From the NCBI RefSeq assembly GCF_027532185.1, contig NZ_JAPZSV010000005.1:343865-407864 (forward strand): a stretch of DNA of 64,000 nucleotides. Reading direction: 5' to 3'. Each line of letters starts with the position of its first letter. The first letter of the stretch is position 1. Position numbers and translations under genes: made by a program. The stretch is from Hylemonella sp. (lineage in GTDB: Bacteria; Pseudomonadota; Gammaproteobacteria; Burkholderiales; Burkholderiaceae_C). Under the pieces are notes generated by a model. The model saw only the letters and a program-made list of their open reading frames with translations, searched no databases and was not told where the DNA came from. Shown here piece by piece: positions 1 to 8,320 of this stretch.

Positions 1-619
1 ATGCCCACCCCCGGGTCTGAGAGGCATCGCTGGAGAGCACCAGGCAATCGAAGCGTGCGAGATCCTGCGGCGTCTCGGGCCGGCCATGGCGTTTCAGGTA
101 CTCGGGCGTGGCCACGCACAGGCGGCGGTTGTCGGCCATGCGCACACTCACCAGCGAAGAGTCGGGCATGTCGCCCACGCGCACGGCGCAGTCGTAGCCC
201 TCGCCCGCGATGTCCACCACGCGGTCGCTGAGGTTGAGCGAGATGGTCACGTCGGCGTGCAGCTCACGAAATCTCGGAACCAGCGGCGCCACGTGGCGGC
301 GGCCGAAGCCGGCCGGCGCCGTGATTCGCAGGTGTCCGCTGGCCTTGACGCCGCCGGCCGAGACGCTGGCCTCGGCGTTGGCCACATCGGTCAGCAGGCG
401 CTGGCAATCTTCCAGAAAGGCGCTGCCCTCGTGGGTCAGGCTGATGCGGCGCGTGGTGCGCACCAGCAGCTTCACGCCCAGGCGTTCCTCCAGCGCGTCC
501 AGCCGACGACCCATGATGGCCGGCGCCACGCCTTCGGCGTGCGCCGCGGCCGTGAGGCTGCCGCGTGTGGCCACCGAAACGAAGGATTCCATCTGCTTGA
601 GCTTGTCCATGGCCTTCAT
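1..619 (-). CDS. LysR-family transcriptional regulator (C-terminus cut by window edge)
   Basis: The visible part starts MKAMDKLKQMESFVSVATRG and runs off the left edge after about 206 residues. Residues 4-65 form the LysR winged helix-turn-helix (SLTAAAHAEGVAPAIMGRRL is the recognition region). The rest is the beginning of the type 2 periplasmic-binding effector domain (GHLRITAPAGFGRRHVAP). An alternative ATG lies three codons inside, at 610. The gene is divergent from the hydratase/acyl-CoA dehydrogenase operon that starts at 745, with a 125-bp gap. LysR proteins commonly control the divergent operon, so it probably regulates those genes; this is inferred from position. The effector is unknown. 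Confidence 0.9.
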   Translation of the reverse strand, partial: MKAMDKLKQMESFVSVATRGSLTAAAHAEGVAPAIMGRRLDALEERLGVKLLVRTTRRISLTHEGSAFLEDCQRLLTDVANAEASVSAGGVKASGHLRITAPAGFGRRHVAPLVPRFRELHADVTISLNLSDRVVDIAGEGYDCAVRVGDMPDSSLVSVRMADNRRLCVATPEYLKRHGRPETPQDLARFDCLVLSSDASQTRGWA

Positions 620-744
620 TATGAACAAAAAAGTAGCGAATCAAGGCCCTTGCTGATGGATACCGTGAGCGTTAGGCTGGGCTGAACGCCGCCTTGGCCA
701 AATACGAATGGCCCGGTCGGGCGTGATGGCCGATCATCGGCGGC

Positions 745-1605
745 ATGAACAGCCCCTCCGTACCCCTGTCCCTGGATGGCCTGCGCAGCTGGATCGGCCG
801 CAGCGAAACTCGCCAGGACCAGCTCGGCCCCACCCCCATCGCCGCACTGTCGGCCACGCTGGACCGCGATGATCCAGCGCCTGAGACCGGCACCGTGCTG
901 CCCCCGCTCTGGCACTGGCTCTACTTCACACCGCTTACGCGCCACAGCGAGATCGGCGAGGACGGCCACGCCAAACGTGGTGGTTTCCTGCCCCCGGTGC
1001 CGCTGCCACGTCGCATGTGGGCCGGCGGCCGGCTCGACTTTCTACAGCCGCTGCGCGTGGGCGAGAACGTCACGCGCGTCTCCACGATCAAGGACGTGAC
1101 GGTGAAGGAGGGGCGCTCGGGACCGCTGGTCTTCGTCTGCGTGCGGCATGTATTCAGCAATACGCAAGGCGTGGCTTTGGCCGAGGAGCACGATATCGTC
1201 TACCGCGATGCCCCGGCGCCTGATGCGCCGCAGCCCGAGCCCACGCCTGCGCCGCGTGACGAGCAGTTCCGCCGCGAGATCGTACCCGACCCGGTGCTGC
1301 TGTTCCGCTATTCGGCCCTGACCTTCAACGGCCACCGCATCCACTACGACCGCAGCTACGTCACGGGCGTCGAGGGCTACCCCGGCCTCATCGTGCACGG
1401 CCCGCTGATCGCCACCTTGCTCATGGACCTGCTGCGCCGCAATCTGCCGGACGCGACCGTGAAGCGCTTCAGCTTTAAGGCCGTGCGTCCGACCTTTGAC
1501 ATCCACCCCTTCACGGTCTGCGGCAAGGTGGACGGCAAGACCGTCACGCTCTGGGGTCGCGATCACGAGGGCTGGCTCACCATGCAGGCCACCGCAGAAA
1601 TATGA
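745..1605 (+). CDS. MaoC-like / FAS1-like acyl-CoA hydratase (mesaconyl- or itaconyl-CoA hydratase type)
   Basis: A 286-residue double hot-dog protein. The N-terminal half (about 10-150) resembles the FAS1-like dehydratase domain. The C-terminal half carries the hydratase motif around residues 190-225 (FRYSALTFNGHRIHYD, then GLIVHGPLIATLLMDLL), whose Asn/His-Asp environment is the usual hydratase active site. Family members include mesaconyl-C4-CoA hydratase and itaconyl-CoA hydratase, which add or remove water on branched C5 acyl-CoA thioesters. It is the first gene of an operon with an acyl-CoA dehydrogenase and a class III CoA-transferase, which fits a CoA-dependent organic-acid pathway. 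The exact substrate cannot be read from sequence. Confidence 0.8.
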   Translation: MNSPSVPLSLDGLRSWIGRSETRQDQLGPTPIAALSATLDRDDPAPETGTVLPPLWHWLYFTPLTRHSEIGEDGHAKRGGFLPPVPLPRRMWAGGRLDFLQPLRVGENVTRVSTIKDVTVKEGRSGPLVFVCVRHVFSNTQGVALAEEHDIVYRDAPAPDAPQPEPTPAPRDEQFRREIVPDPVLLFRYSALTFNGHRIHYDRSYVTGVEGYPGLIVHGPLIATLLMDLLRRNLPDATVKRFSFKAVRPTFDIHPFTVCGKVDGKTVTLWGRDHEGWLTMQATAEI

Positions 1606-1615
1606 AACACCCTCC

Positions 1616-1632
1616 GAGACGCTGCGCGTCTC
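1616..1632. repeat. GC-rich inverted repeat between operon genes 1 and 2
   Basis: A perfect 7-bp inverted repeat (GAGACGC-TGC-GCGTCTC) lies just after the hydratase stop codon and before the dehydrogenase start. It is followed by a C-run and resembles the GC-rich intergenic elements near 34040 and 40362. It has no T-run and is probably not a terminator. Confidence 0.5.
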
Positions 1633-1670
1633 CCCCGAATTTTGTTACCCCCAGTGATGAACCCAAACCA

Positions 1671-2828
1671 ATGAACACGACCGACCAATACCAGGACATC
1701 CGCGACGCGGTACGCGACCTCTGCGCCCAGTTTCCGGACGAGTACCACCGCAAGATCGACGAGCAGCGCGGCTATCCCGAAGAGTTTGTCGACGCGCTCA
1801 CCAAGGCGGGCTGGATGGCCGCGCTCATCCCGCAGGAATACGGCGGCTCGGGCCTGTCCATGGCCGAGGCCTCGGTCATCATGGAAGAGATCAACCGCTC
1901 GGGCGGCAACTCCGGCGCCTGCCACGGCCAGATGTACGTGATGAATGCCATCGTGCGCAGCGGCTCGCAGGCGCAGAAGGAAAAGTTCCTGCCGAAGATT
2001 GCGACCGGCGAGCTGCGCATTCAGTCCATGGGCGTGACCGAACCCACCACGGGCAGCGACACCACCAAGCTGAAAACGACCGCCGTGCGCAAGGACGGCC
2101 GCTGGGTCATCAACGGCCAGAAGGTCTGGATCTCGCGCATCCAGCACAGCGACCTCATGATCCTGCTGGCACGCACCACGCCGGCCGATCAGGTGAAGAA
2201 ACGTTCCGAGGGCCTGTCCTGCTTCCTCGTCGACCTGCACCAGGCCGTGGGCAACGGCCTCACGGTGCGCCCCATCCTCAACATGGTCAACCACGAGACC
2301 AATGAGCTCTTCTTCGACAACCTGGAGATTCCCGAGGACGCGCTGCTGGGTGAAGAGGGCAAGGGTTTCAAGACCCTGCTCGACGGCTTGAACGCGGAGC
2401 GCACCCTGATCGCTGCCGAGTGCATCGGCGACGGCTACTGGTTCATCGACCGTGCGCGCAAGTACGCGGGGGAGCGCGTGGTCTTCGGCCGGCCCATCGG
2501 CCAGAACCAGGGGGTGCAGTTCCCCATCGCCGAGGCTTTTATCGAGCTTGAAGCCGCCAACCTCATGCGCTGGAAGGCCTGCGAGAAGGTCGACGCGCAT
2601 CAGAACGCAGGCGCCGAAGCCAACATGGCCAAGTACCTCGCGGCCAAAGCCAGCTGGGAAGCGGCCAACGTCTGCCTGCAGACCCACGGCGGCTTCGGCT
2701 TCGCCTGCGAATACGACATCGAACGCAAGTTCCGCGAGACGCGGCTGTACCAGGTGGCGCCCATCTCGACCAACATGATCTTCTCGTATGTCGCCGAGCA
2801 CATCCTCGGCCTGCCGCGGAGTTTCTGA
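1671..2828 (+). CDS. Acyl-CoA dehydrogenase
   Basis: FAD-dependent alpha,beta-dehydrogenation of an acyl-CoA. The start is placed at ATG 1671 (MNTTDQYQDI), giving the standard length of 385 residues. The open frame extends upstream to 1602, but that stretch covers the intergenic inverted repeat. The signature GVTEPTTGSD (121-130) and the flavin/CoA region THGGFGFACEYDIERKF are present. The usual catalytic Glu in a YEGT motif near the C-terminus is absent (it reads YQVAPIST). A Glu is found instead at residue 243 in LNAERTLIA, the helix-G position used by isovaleryl-CoA and long-chain dehydrogenases. The stop codon overlaps the next start (TGATG). The substrate is probably a short branched or dicarboxylic acyl-CoA. 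Confidence 0.9.
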   Translation: MNTTDQYQDIRDAVRDLCAQFPDEYHRKIDEQRGYPEEFVDALTKAGWMAALIPQEYGGSGLSMAEASVIMEEINRSGGNSGACHGQMYVMNAIVRSGSQAQKEKFLPKIATGELRIQSMGVTEPTTGSDTTKLKTTAVRKDGRWVINGQKVWISRIQHSDLMILLARTTPADQVKKRSEGLSCFLVDLHQAVGNGLTVRPILNMVNHETNELFFDNLEIPEDALLGEEGKGFKTLLDGLNAERTLIAAECIGDGYWFIDRARKYAGERVVFGRPIGQNQGVQFPIAEAFIELEAANLMRWKACEKVDAHQNAGAEANMAKYLAAKASWEAANVCLQTHGGFGFACEYDIERKFRETRLYQVAPISTNMIFSYVAEHILGLPRSF

Positions 2829-4006
2829 TGAAGCCGCTCTCCGGCATCACGGTGGTCGCGCTCGAGCACGCGATCGCCGCGCCTTTCTGCTCACGTCAAC
2901 TCGCCGACCAGGGCGCACGCGTCATCAAGGTCGAACGCCCGGAGGTGGGTGACTTCGCGCGCGGCTACGACAGCCGCGTCAAGGGCCTGTCCTCACACTT
3001 CACCTGGACCAACCGTTCCAAGGAGAGCCTGGCGCTGGACCTCAAGCACGCCAAGGCCGGCGAGATCATGGACCGACTGCTGGCCCAGGCCGACGTGCTG
3101 GTGCAGAACCTCGCGCCGGGCGCCGCCGCGCGCATGGGCCTGAGCTTCGAGGCCCTGCACGCCAAGTACCCGCGGCTCATCGTCTGCGACATCTCGGGCT
3201 ACGGCGACAGCGGCCCCTACCGTGACAAGAAGGCCTACGACCTGCTGATCCAGAGCGAGTCCGGCTTTCTCTCCATCACCGGGACGCCGGACGAACCCTC
3301 CAAGGCCGGCTGCTCCATCGCCGACATCGCCGCCGGTATGTACGCCTACAGCAACATCCTCACGGCGCTGATCGAACGCGGTCGCACGGGCCAGGGCCGG
3401 CGCATCGATGTCTCCATGCTCGAAAGCATGGCCGAGTGGATGAGCTTTCCCCTCTACTACGCCTTTGATGGTGCCGCGCCGCCGCCGCGCGCCGGCGCCT
3501 CGCACGCCACCATCTACCCCTATGGTCCCTTCCTCGCCGGCGACGGCAAGAGCGTGATGCTGGGTCTGCAGAACGAACGTGAGTGGGCCGTGTTCTGCGA
3601 CAAGGTGCTGGGCCAGCCCGGGCTGGCCACCGATCCGCGTTTCGACGCCAATGCCAAGCGATCGGCGGCGCGCGCCGAGGTGAAGGCGCTGATCGAAGCC
3701 ACCTTCGGCCGGCTCGATGCGGCCGAGGTGATCGAGCGCCTCGAAGCCGCGGGCATCGCCAACGCCCAGGTCAACACCATGGCCGATCTGTGGTCGCATC
3801 CCCAGCTCGCAGCGCGCCAGCGCTGGGTGCAGGTGGACACGCCCGCCGGCCCCGTGCCTGCCTTGCTGCCGCCGGGCGCGCCCGACGCCGCCGATGTGCG
3901 CATGGACGCCATCCCCGCCGTGGGCCAGCACAGCGAGTGCATCCTGCGCGAGCTGGGGCTGAGTGCCGACGAGATTACACAACTCAAGAACGACAAGGCC
4001 ATTTGA
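2828..4006 (+). CDS. Class III CoA-transferase (CaiB/BaiF family)
   Basis: A 392-residue family III CoA-transferase, the usual length. The N-terminus MKPLSGITVVALEHAIAAPF and the segment KVERPEVGDFARGYD are characteristic. The catalytic Asp lies in the region YDLLIQSESGFLSITG/IADIAAGMYAYSN, where the family uses Asp to form a mixed anhydride and thioester. It transfers CoA between acids and so activates the substrate of the operon without ATP. It is translationally coupled to the dehydrogenase upstream (shared A of TGATG). Citramalate, itaconate, mesaconate and succinate/acyl-CoA pairs are typical family substrates; which one applies here is unknown. Confidence 0.9.
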   Translation: MKPLSGITVVALEHAIAAPFCSRQLADQGARVIKVERPEVGDFARGYDSRVKGLSSHFTWTNRSKESLALDLKHAKAGEIMDRLLAQADVLVQNLAPGAAARMGLSFEALHAKYPRLIVCDISGYGDSGPYRDKKAYDLLIQSESGFLSITGTPDEPSKAGCSIADIAAGMYAYSNILTALIERGRTGQGRRIDVSMLESMAEWMSFPLYYAFDGAAPPPRAGASHATIYPYGPFLAGDGKSVMLGLQNEREWAVFCDKVLGQPGLATDPRFDANAKRSAARAEVKALIEATFGRLDAAEVIERLEAAGIANAQVNTMADLWSHPQLAARQRWVQVDTPAGPVPALLPPGAPDAADVRMDAIPAVGQHSECILRELGLSADEITQLKNDKAI

Positions 4007-4007
4007 C

Positions 4008-5363
4008 ATGACGATGCACGCCTCACAGACCCTGGCCGCCTTCGCCGCCACGCTGCGCTTCGATGCCATCCCCGAACCCGTTATCCGCCGCACCGAAGAC
4101 CTGCTGCTCGACTGGTTCGGCTCCTGCCTCGCGGGCAAGAACGCGCGCGCCGTCGAAATCCTCGCCGCCTTCGTCGAAAGCATGGGCCCGCAGGACGGCC
4201 CGAGCGAGATCCTGATCCACCGCCGCACCAGCAGCCCGCTGCTCGCGGCCATGGCCAACGCCGCGGCGTCCCATGTGGCCGAGCAGGACGATGTGCACAA
4301 CGGCTCGGTCTTCCACCCCGCCACCGTGGTGTTCCCGCCCGCAATCGCCGTGGCGCAAGCCCTGGGGCGCAGTGGCCAGGAGCTGCTGACGGCCTGCGTG
4401 GCGGGCTACGAGGTCGGCATCCGGGTCGGTGAATTTCTCGGTCGTTCGCACTACAAGGTCTTCCACACCACGGGTACCGCGGGGACGCTGGCCGCGGCGG
4501 CTGCCGTCGGCCACTTGCTCAAGCTGAATCCCGAGCAGATGCTGCATGCCTTCGGCTCCGCCGGCACGCAGTCCGCAGGCCTGTGGGAATTCCTGCGCGA
4601 TGCGGCCGACTCCAAGCAGTTGCACACCGCCCATGCCGCAGGTGCAGGCCTGACCGCGGCCTATCTCGCGCAAAAAGGTTTCACCGGTGCGCGCCGCATT
4701 CTCGAAGGCCTGCAGGGCCTGGCCGCCGGCATGTCGAGTGACGCGGATGAGAGGAAACTCACCGACGGGCTGGGTACGCGCTGGGCCACGGCCGAGACCT
4801 CGTTCAAGTTCCATGCCTCCTGCCGCCATACGCATCCCGCAGCCGATGCGCTGCAGCAGGTGCTGCAGCAGCACGGGCTCAAGGCGCGCGATGTGAAGCG
4901 CGTCACGGCCCTCGTGCACCAGGGCGCCATCGACGTGCTCGGTCCGGTCACCGACCCGCAGACCGTGCACCAGAGCAAGTTCAGCATGGGCACTGTGCTG
5001 GGTCTGGTGGCCGTGCTGGGCCGCGCGGGCCTGAGCGAATTCGATGGGAGCTTCAAGGCCGGTGAGGTGGTGGACTTCCACGACAAGGTCGTGATGGCGC
5101 TCGACCCCGAGGTCGACGCCGCCTACCCCGCGCGCTGGATCGGCAAGGTGCGTGTGGAAACCACGGATGGCCGCGTGCTGCACGGCCGCGTGGACGAGCC
5201 CAAGGGCGACCCGGGCAACACGCTGACCCGTCCCGAACTCGAGGACAAGGCCCTGCGCCTGGCGCTCTACCACGGCGGCGCGAGCGAGGCCGAGATGCGT
5301 GCGGCCATGCAGCGCCTGTGGGCCATCGCGGGACAAGCACAGGTGGCGCGTCTGCTGCCTTGA
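4008..5363 (+). CDS. MmgE/PrpD family protein
   Basis: A 451-residue MmgE/PrpD protein starting MTMHASQTLAAFAATLRFDAI; the ATG is 1 bp after the CoA-transferase stop. The N-terminal helical domain has the family-typical segment VAEQDDVHNGSVFHPATVVFP, with the conserved Asp-Asp-x2-Asn region. The C-terminal lid domain includes FKFHASCRHTHPAADAL. The family includes 2-methylcitrate dehydratase (PrpD), cis-aconitate decarboxylase and 2-(hydroxymethyl)glutarate-type enzymes acting on polycarboxylates. Its place in this operon suggests dehydration or decarboxylation of a branched tricarboxylate or dicarboxylate feeding the CoA-dependent steps. No closer assignment is possible from sequence. Confidence 0.85.
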   Translation: MTMHASQTLAAFAATLRFDAIPEPVIRRTEDLLLDWFGSCLAGKNARAVEILAAFVESMGPQDGPSEILIHRRTSSPLLAAMANAAASHVAEQDDVHNGSVFHPATVVFPPAIAVAQALGRSGQELLTACVAGYEVGIRVGEFLGRSHYKVFHTTGTAGTLAAAAAVGHLLKLNPEQMLHAFGSAGTQSAGLWEFLRDAADSKQLHTAHAAGAGLTAAYLAQKGFTGARRILEGLQGLAAGMSSDADERKLTDGLGTRWATAETSFKFHASCRHTHPAADALQQVLQQHGLKARDVKRVTALVHQGAIDVLGPVTDPQTVHQSKFSMGTVLGLVAVLGRAGLSEFDGSFKAGEVVDFHDKVVMALDPEVDAAYPARWIGKVRVETTDGRVLHGRVDEPKGDPGNTLTRPELEDKALRLALYHGGASEAEMRAAMQRLWAIAGQAQVARLLP

Positions 5364-5499
5364 GGGCGGCACATATCCCCAGAGTGTGTGGACCTTAGGG
5401 ATGACCCGGCTTGTGGCTCGGGCCTGTCTCGACGACGATAGCGGCAAAGAAAAATTCAGGGAGACCCCTCCCCAACCCATCACAACAGGACGACATGTC

Positions 5500-6486
5500 A
5501 TGAACCTGAACCGCAGACTTTTCACCGCCGCCGCCGTGGCCTCCACCCTGGCCCTGGGCAGCAGCGCCGCCCTGGCCCAGGCCTACCCGGCCAAGCCCAT
5601 TTCCCTGGTCGTGCCTTTCGCCGCCGGCGGCCCCACCGACATCGTGGCGCGCACCCTGGCCGCCACCATGACCAAGTCGCTGGGCCAGAGCGTGGTCGTT
5701 GAGAACAAGACGGGCGCGGGCGGCACCATCGCCGCCGGCTTCGTGATGAAGGCCCCGGCCGACGGCTACACCTTCCTGATCCACCACAACGGCATGGCCA
5801 CCGCGCCTGCGCTCTATCGCAAGCTGGCCTACAACCCCGTGACCGATTTCGAGCACGTGGGCAACGTCGTCGACGTGCCCATGACCATGCTCGGCCGCAA
5901 GGACATGCCGGCCGCCACCATGGCCGACCTCGTGAACTACGTCAAGGCCAATGCCGACAAGATCAACCTGGCCAACGCCGGCCTGGGCGCGGTCTCGCAC
6001 CTGTGCGGCACCCTGTTCCAGCAGGCCCTGGGCGTGAACGTCACCACCATCCCCTTCCAGGGCACCGGCCCGGCCCTCAACGCGCTGCTCGGCGGTCAGG
6101 TCGACCTGCTGTGCGACCAGACCACCAACACCGTGCCCCACATCAAGGCCGGCACCGTCAAGCTCTATGGCGTGACGACCAAGCAGCGCATCAAGGCCCT
6201 GCCCGATGCGCCCACCATGAGCGAAGGTGGTGTGAAGGACTTCGAGGTCATCGTCTGGCACGGTGTCTACGCGCCCAAGGGCACGCCCGCACCCGTGATC
6301 CAGAAGGTTGGTGATGCGCTGCGCGAGGCGCTCAAGGATCCGGCCTTCATCCAGCGCATGGCCGAGCTCGGTGGCGAGATCCCGCCCGCCGCCCGCCAGA
6401 CCTCCGATGGCCAGCGTGCCTGGCTGGTGTCTGAAGTGGACAAGTGGGGCAAGGCCATCCGCGCCGCCGGCCAGTTCGCCGACTGA
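5500..6486 (+). CDS. Bug-type tripartite tricarboxylate transporter receptor (TctC-like)
   Basis: A periplasmic solute-binding protein of 328 residues. The signal peptide (about 1-27) ends ALAQA before YPAKPISLVVPFAAGGPTD, the Bug signature. The later loop GFVMKAPADGYTFL is also typical. The start is the ATG at 5500, because the cleavable signal peptide begins there; the open frame upstream is not protein-like. No TctA/TctB membrane genes are nearby, as is usual for orphan Bug receptors in Burkholderiales. It closes the operon and is followed by a terminator, so it probably binds the carboxylic acid that the operon consumes. Confidence 0.92.
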   Translation: MNLNRRLFTAAAVASTLALGSSAALAQAYPAKPISLVVPFAAGGPTDIVARTLAATMTKSLGQSVVVENKTGAGGTIAAGFVMKAPADGYTFLIHHNGMATAPALYRKLAYNPVTDFEHVGNVVDVPMTMLGRKDMPAATMADLVNYVKANADKINLANAGLGAVSHLCGTLFQQALGVNVTTIPFQGTGPALNALLGGQVDLLCDQTTNTVPHIKAGTVKLYGVTTKQRIKALPDAPTMSEGGVKDFEVIVWHGVYAPKGTPAPVIQKVGDALREALKDPAFIQRMAELGGEIPPAARQTSDGQRAWLVSEVDKWGKAIRAAGQFAD

Positions 6487-6504
6487 GCGTCCTCTGCTCC
6501 CTCC

Positions 6505-6530
6505 AAACGCCGGGCCTGCCCGGCGTTTTT
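6505..6530 (+). terminator. Rho-independent terminator
   Basis: An 11-bp perfect stem (AAACGCCGGGC / GCCCGGCGTTT) with a two-base loop, followed by more T residues, lies 18 bp after the Bug receptor stop codon. It ends the catabolic operon. Confidence 0.85.
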
Positions 6531-6603
6531 CATGGCGCCGGTCGTTCTTGACAGTCCCCGGCCTTTTCGCGAGCATCGTTGACTCACCTTCACCGATTCG
6601 ATC

Positions 6604-7422
6604 ATGACCCAACTCGTCGTCCGTCGCCTGCTCGTGGACATGCAGGCACCCCTGGCGCGCCACTGGTGCGATGGCGACGCTTTCCGCACCGCCTTTTTCA
6701 ATGCACTGTCGATGAGCTTTCCCGTGGGCGAACAGTTCTTCATCGATGCGGTGCGCGATGGTTTCAAGGCGCTGCCGCCCGAGGGGCAGGAGCGCTTTCA
6801 CGCCGAGGTGCAGGGCTTCGTCGGCCAGGAGGCCACCCACCGCCGCCTGCACGCGCTCTACAACCAGCACCTGGAGCGCCAGGGGTTGGACAATTGCTGG
6901 GGGCCGCGCGCCGCGCAGCGCCTGCAGCAGCTCCAGGGCCTGGACCCACGGCATGCGCTGGCCATCACCGCCGCCAACGAACATTTCACCGCCATCTTTG
7001 CCGACTGGCTCTTGCGCCACGCGCAGGTGCTGGGCCAGCAGGACGCCCGCCTGGCCACGCTCTGGCTCTGGCACAGCGCCGAGGAGTCCGAGCACCGCTG
7101 CACCGCCTTCGATCTCTACCGCGCGCTGGGGGGCAATGAGTACTGGCGCCTCAAGTGGTTCCGGCGCGTTACGGTCTTCTTCCTCGGCGACCTGCTGCAG
7201 CAGACCTGGCACAACCTGCGGCGCGACGGCACGCTCTGGCGCTGGCAGACCTGGAAGAGTGCCGCGTCCTTCCTTTTCGGTCGGCAGGGCCTGGTGCGTG
7301 GCACCTTCGGCCCCTGGCGCGACTACCGGCGCGCCGACTTCCATCCCGCGCAGCACGATGCGCAGGCCGCACAGCAGTGGCTGCAGACGCACCGCGAGGC
7401 CTACGTGCCCGTGGGTGCCTGA
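6604..7422 (+). CDS. PF10118-family predicted metal-dependent hydrolase
   Basis: A 272-residue protein of the family annotated as metal-dependent hydrolase (PF10118). It is helical with ferritin-like metal motifs: GQEATHRRLH at about residues 77-86 and HSAEESEHRCTAFDLY at about 158-173. These E-x-x-H and E-E-x-E-H pairs look like di-metal ligands. The biochemical activity of the family is poorly defined, so hydrolase is only the family name. It is a single-gene unit between two terminators, so the neighbours give no clue. Confidence 0.8.
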   Translation: MTQLVVRRLLVDMQAPLARHWCDGDAFRTAFFNALSMSFPVGEQFFIDAVRDGFKALPPEGQERFHAEVQGFVGQEATHRRLHALYNQHLERQGLDNCWGPRAAQRLQQLQGLDPRHALAITAANEHFTAIFADWLLRHAQVLGQQDARLATLWLWHSAEESEHRCTAFDLYRALGGNEYWRLKWFRRVTVFFLGDLLQQTWHNLRRDGTLWRWQTWKSAASFLFGRQGLVRGTFGPWRDYRRADFHPAQHDAQAAQQWLQTHREAYVPVGA

Positions 7423-7451
7423 GCGCCGAGAACCCGTTCCAGAGGAAACGA

Positions 7452-7477
7452 AAACGCCGGGCAAGCCCGGCGTTTCT
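7452..7477. terminator. Bidirectional hairpin terminator
   Basis: An 11-bp perfect stem (AAACGCCGGGC-AA-GCCCGGCGTTT) lies between the convergent genes ending at 7422 and 7493. The T-run on one strand and A-run on the other suit termination in both directions. The stem sequence is the same as in the terminator at 6505. Confidence 0.8.
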
Positions 7478-7492
7478 CATGCGCCAGAAGTT

Positions 7493-7678
7493 TCAGAGTG
7501 AGGACTGCAGCTCGCGCTCGGCCCGGTGCTCGGTGCGCACGAAGTTGGCCACGGCGATGGCCAGAGAGACGACGAGGGCGACCATGCCGATCAGCAGGGC
7601 CTTGAGGCTGGGCGCGGCCATGCCCAGCAGGGTGAAGAACACAAAGGCGGCCAGCAGCGAAATCTTGAAGCGGAGCAT
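7493..7678 (-). CDS. Small two-helix membrane protein, unknown function
   Basis: A 61-residue protein, MLRFKISLLAAFVFFTLLGM..., with two hydrophobic segments (about 6-22 and 28-45) and a charged C-terminal tail (VRTEHRAERELQSS). The open frame extends upstream to 7762, but the upstream part is not hydrophobic or conserved-looking, so the inner ATG at 7678 is preferred. It resembles the short DUF-type inner-membrane proteins common in Burkholderiales. No function can be assigned. Confidence 0.55.
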   Translation of the reverse strand: MLRFKISLLAAFVFFTLLGMAAPSLKALLIGMVALVVSLAIAVANFVRTEHRAERELQSSL

Positions 7679-7791
7679 GGTCTGTACAGGCAGGTGCCGG
7701 AAGAACAAGGCTGCAGATTCTCCCGATGCATGCCCGGCGCGGCAAGGCGCTTTCCGTATCAACCGTAACCAGGCGTATACGCCGTCGCGGC

Positions 7792-8274
7792 TCAGTTGGC
7801 AGCGTGCGTGGCGGCGAACTTCTGTTCCATCTCGCGCCGCATGGTCCGGCGCAGCACGGCCGCCGCATGGCGGCGCTGCTCCTCGGGCGTGCTCGGCTGC
7901 CAGGGCGGCACAGGCGTCGGCTTGCCCGCGTCGTCCACCGCGATCATGGTGAAGAAGCAGCTGTTGACGTGGCGCACCGCCTTGGTCCGGATGTCCTCGG
8001 CAATCACCTTGATACCGATCTCCATCGACGAGCTGCCCGTGTGGTTGACCGAGGCCAGAAAAGTCACCAGCTCGCCCACCAGGATGGGCTGGCGGAACAT
8101 CACCTGGTCCACGCTCAGCGTCACCACATAGCGCCCGGCGTAGCGGCTGGCGCAGGCATAGGCTACCTGGTCGAGCAGCTTGAGGATGGTGCCCCCGTGC
8201 ACCTTGCCGGAGAAGTTGGCGGTGTCGGGGGTCATGAGCACGGTCATGCTCAGTTGGTGTGAGGGCAGGTCCAT
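7792..8274 (-). CDS. Acyl-CoA thioesterase (hot-dog, YciA/ACOT-like)
   Basis: A 160-residue single hot-dog thioesterase starting MDLPSHQLSMTVLMTPDTAN. The key motif GKVHGGTILKLLDQVAYACASRY (residues about 23-45) carries the central helix and catalytic acid; SVDQVMFRQPILVGE follows. These match the cytosolic acyl-CoA hydrolase group that cleaves medium to long acyl-CoAs. The length suits the family; the frame extends to 8379, but conservation begins near 8274. It is downstream of and on the same strand as the LysR gene, yet likely independent. Confidence 0.88.
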   Translation of the reverse strand: MDLPSHQLSMTVLMTPDTANFSGKVHGGTILKLLDQVAYACASRYAGRYVVTLSVDQVMFRQPILVGELVTFLASVNHTGSSSMEIGIKVIAEDIRTKAVRHVNSCFFTMIAVDDAGKPTPVPPWQPSTPEEQRRHAAAVLRRTMRREMEQKFAATHAAN

Positions 8275-8320
8275 GGGGCTTCCAGCGTGGGCGAGGCCCG
8301 GATTCTCGCTCAGCGGCGTG

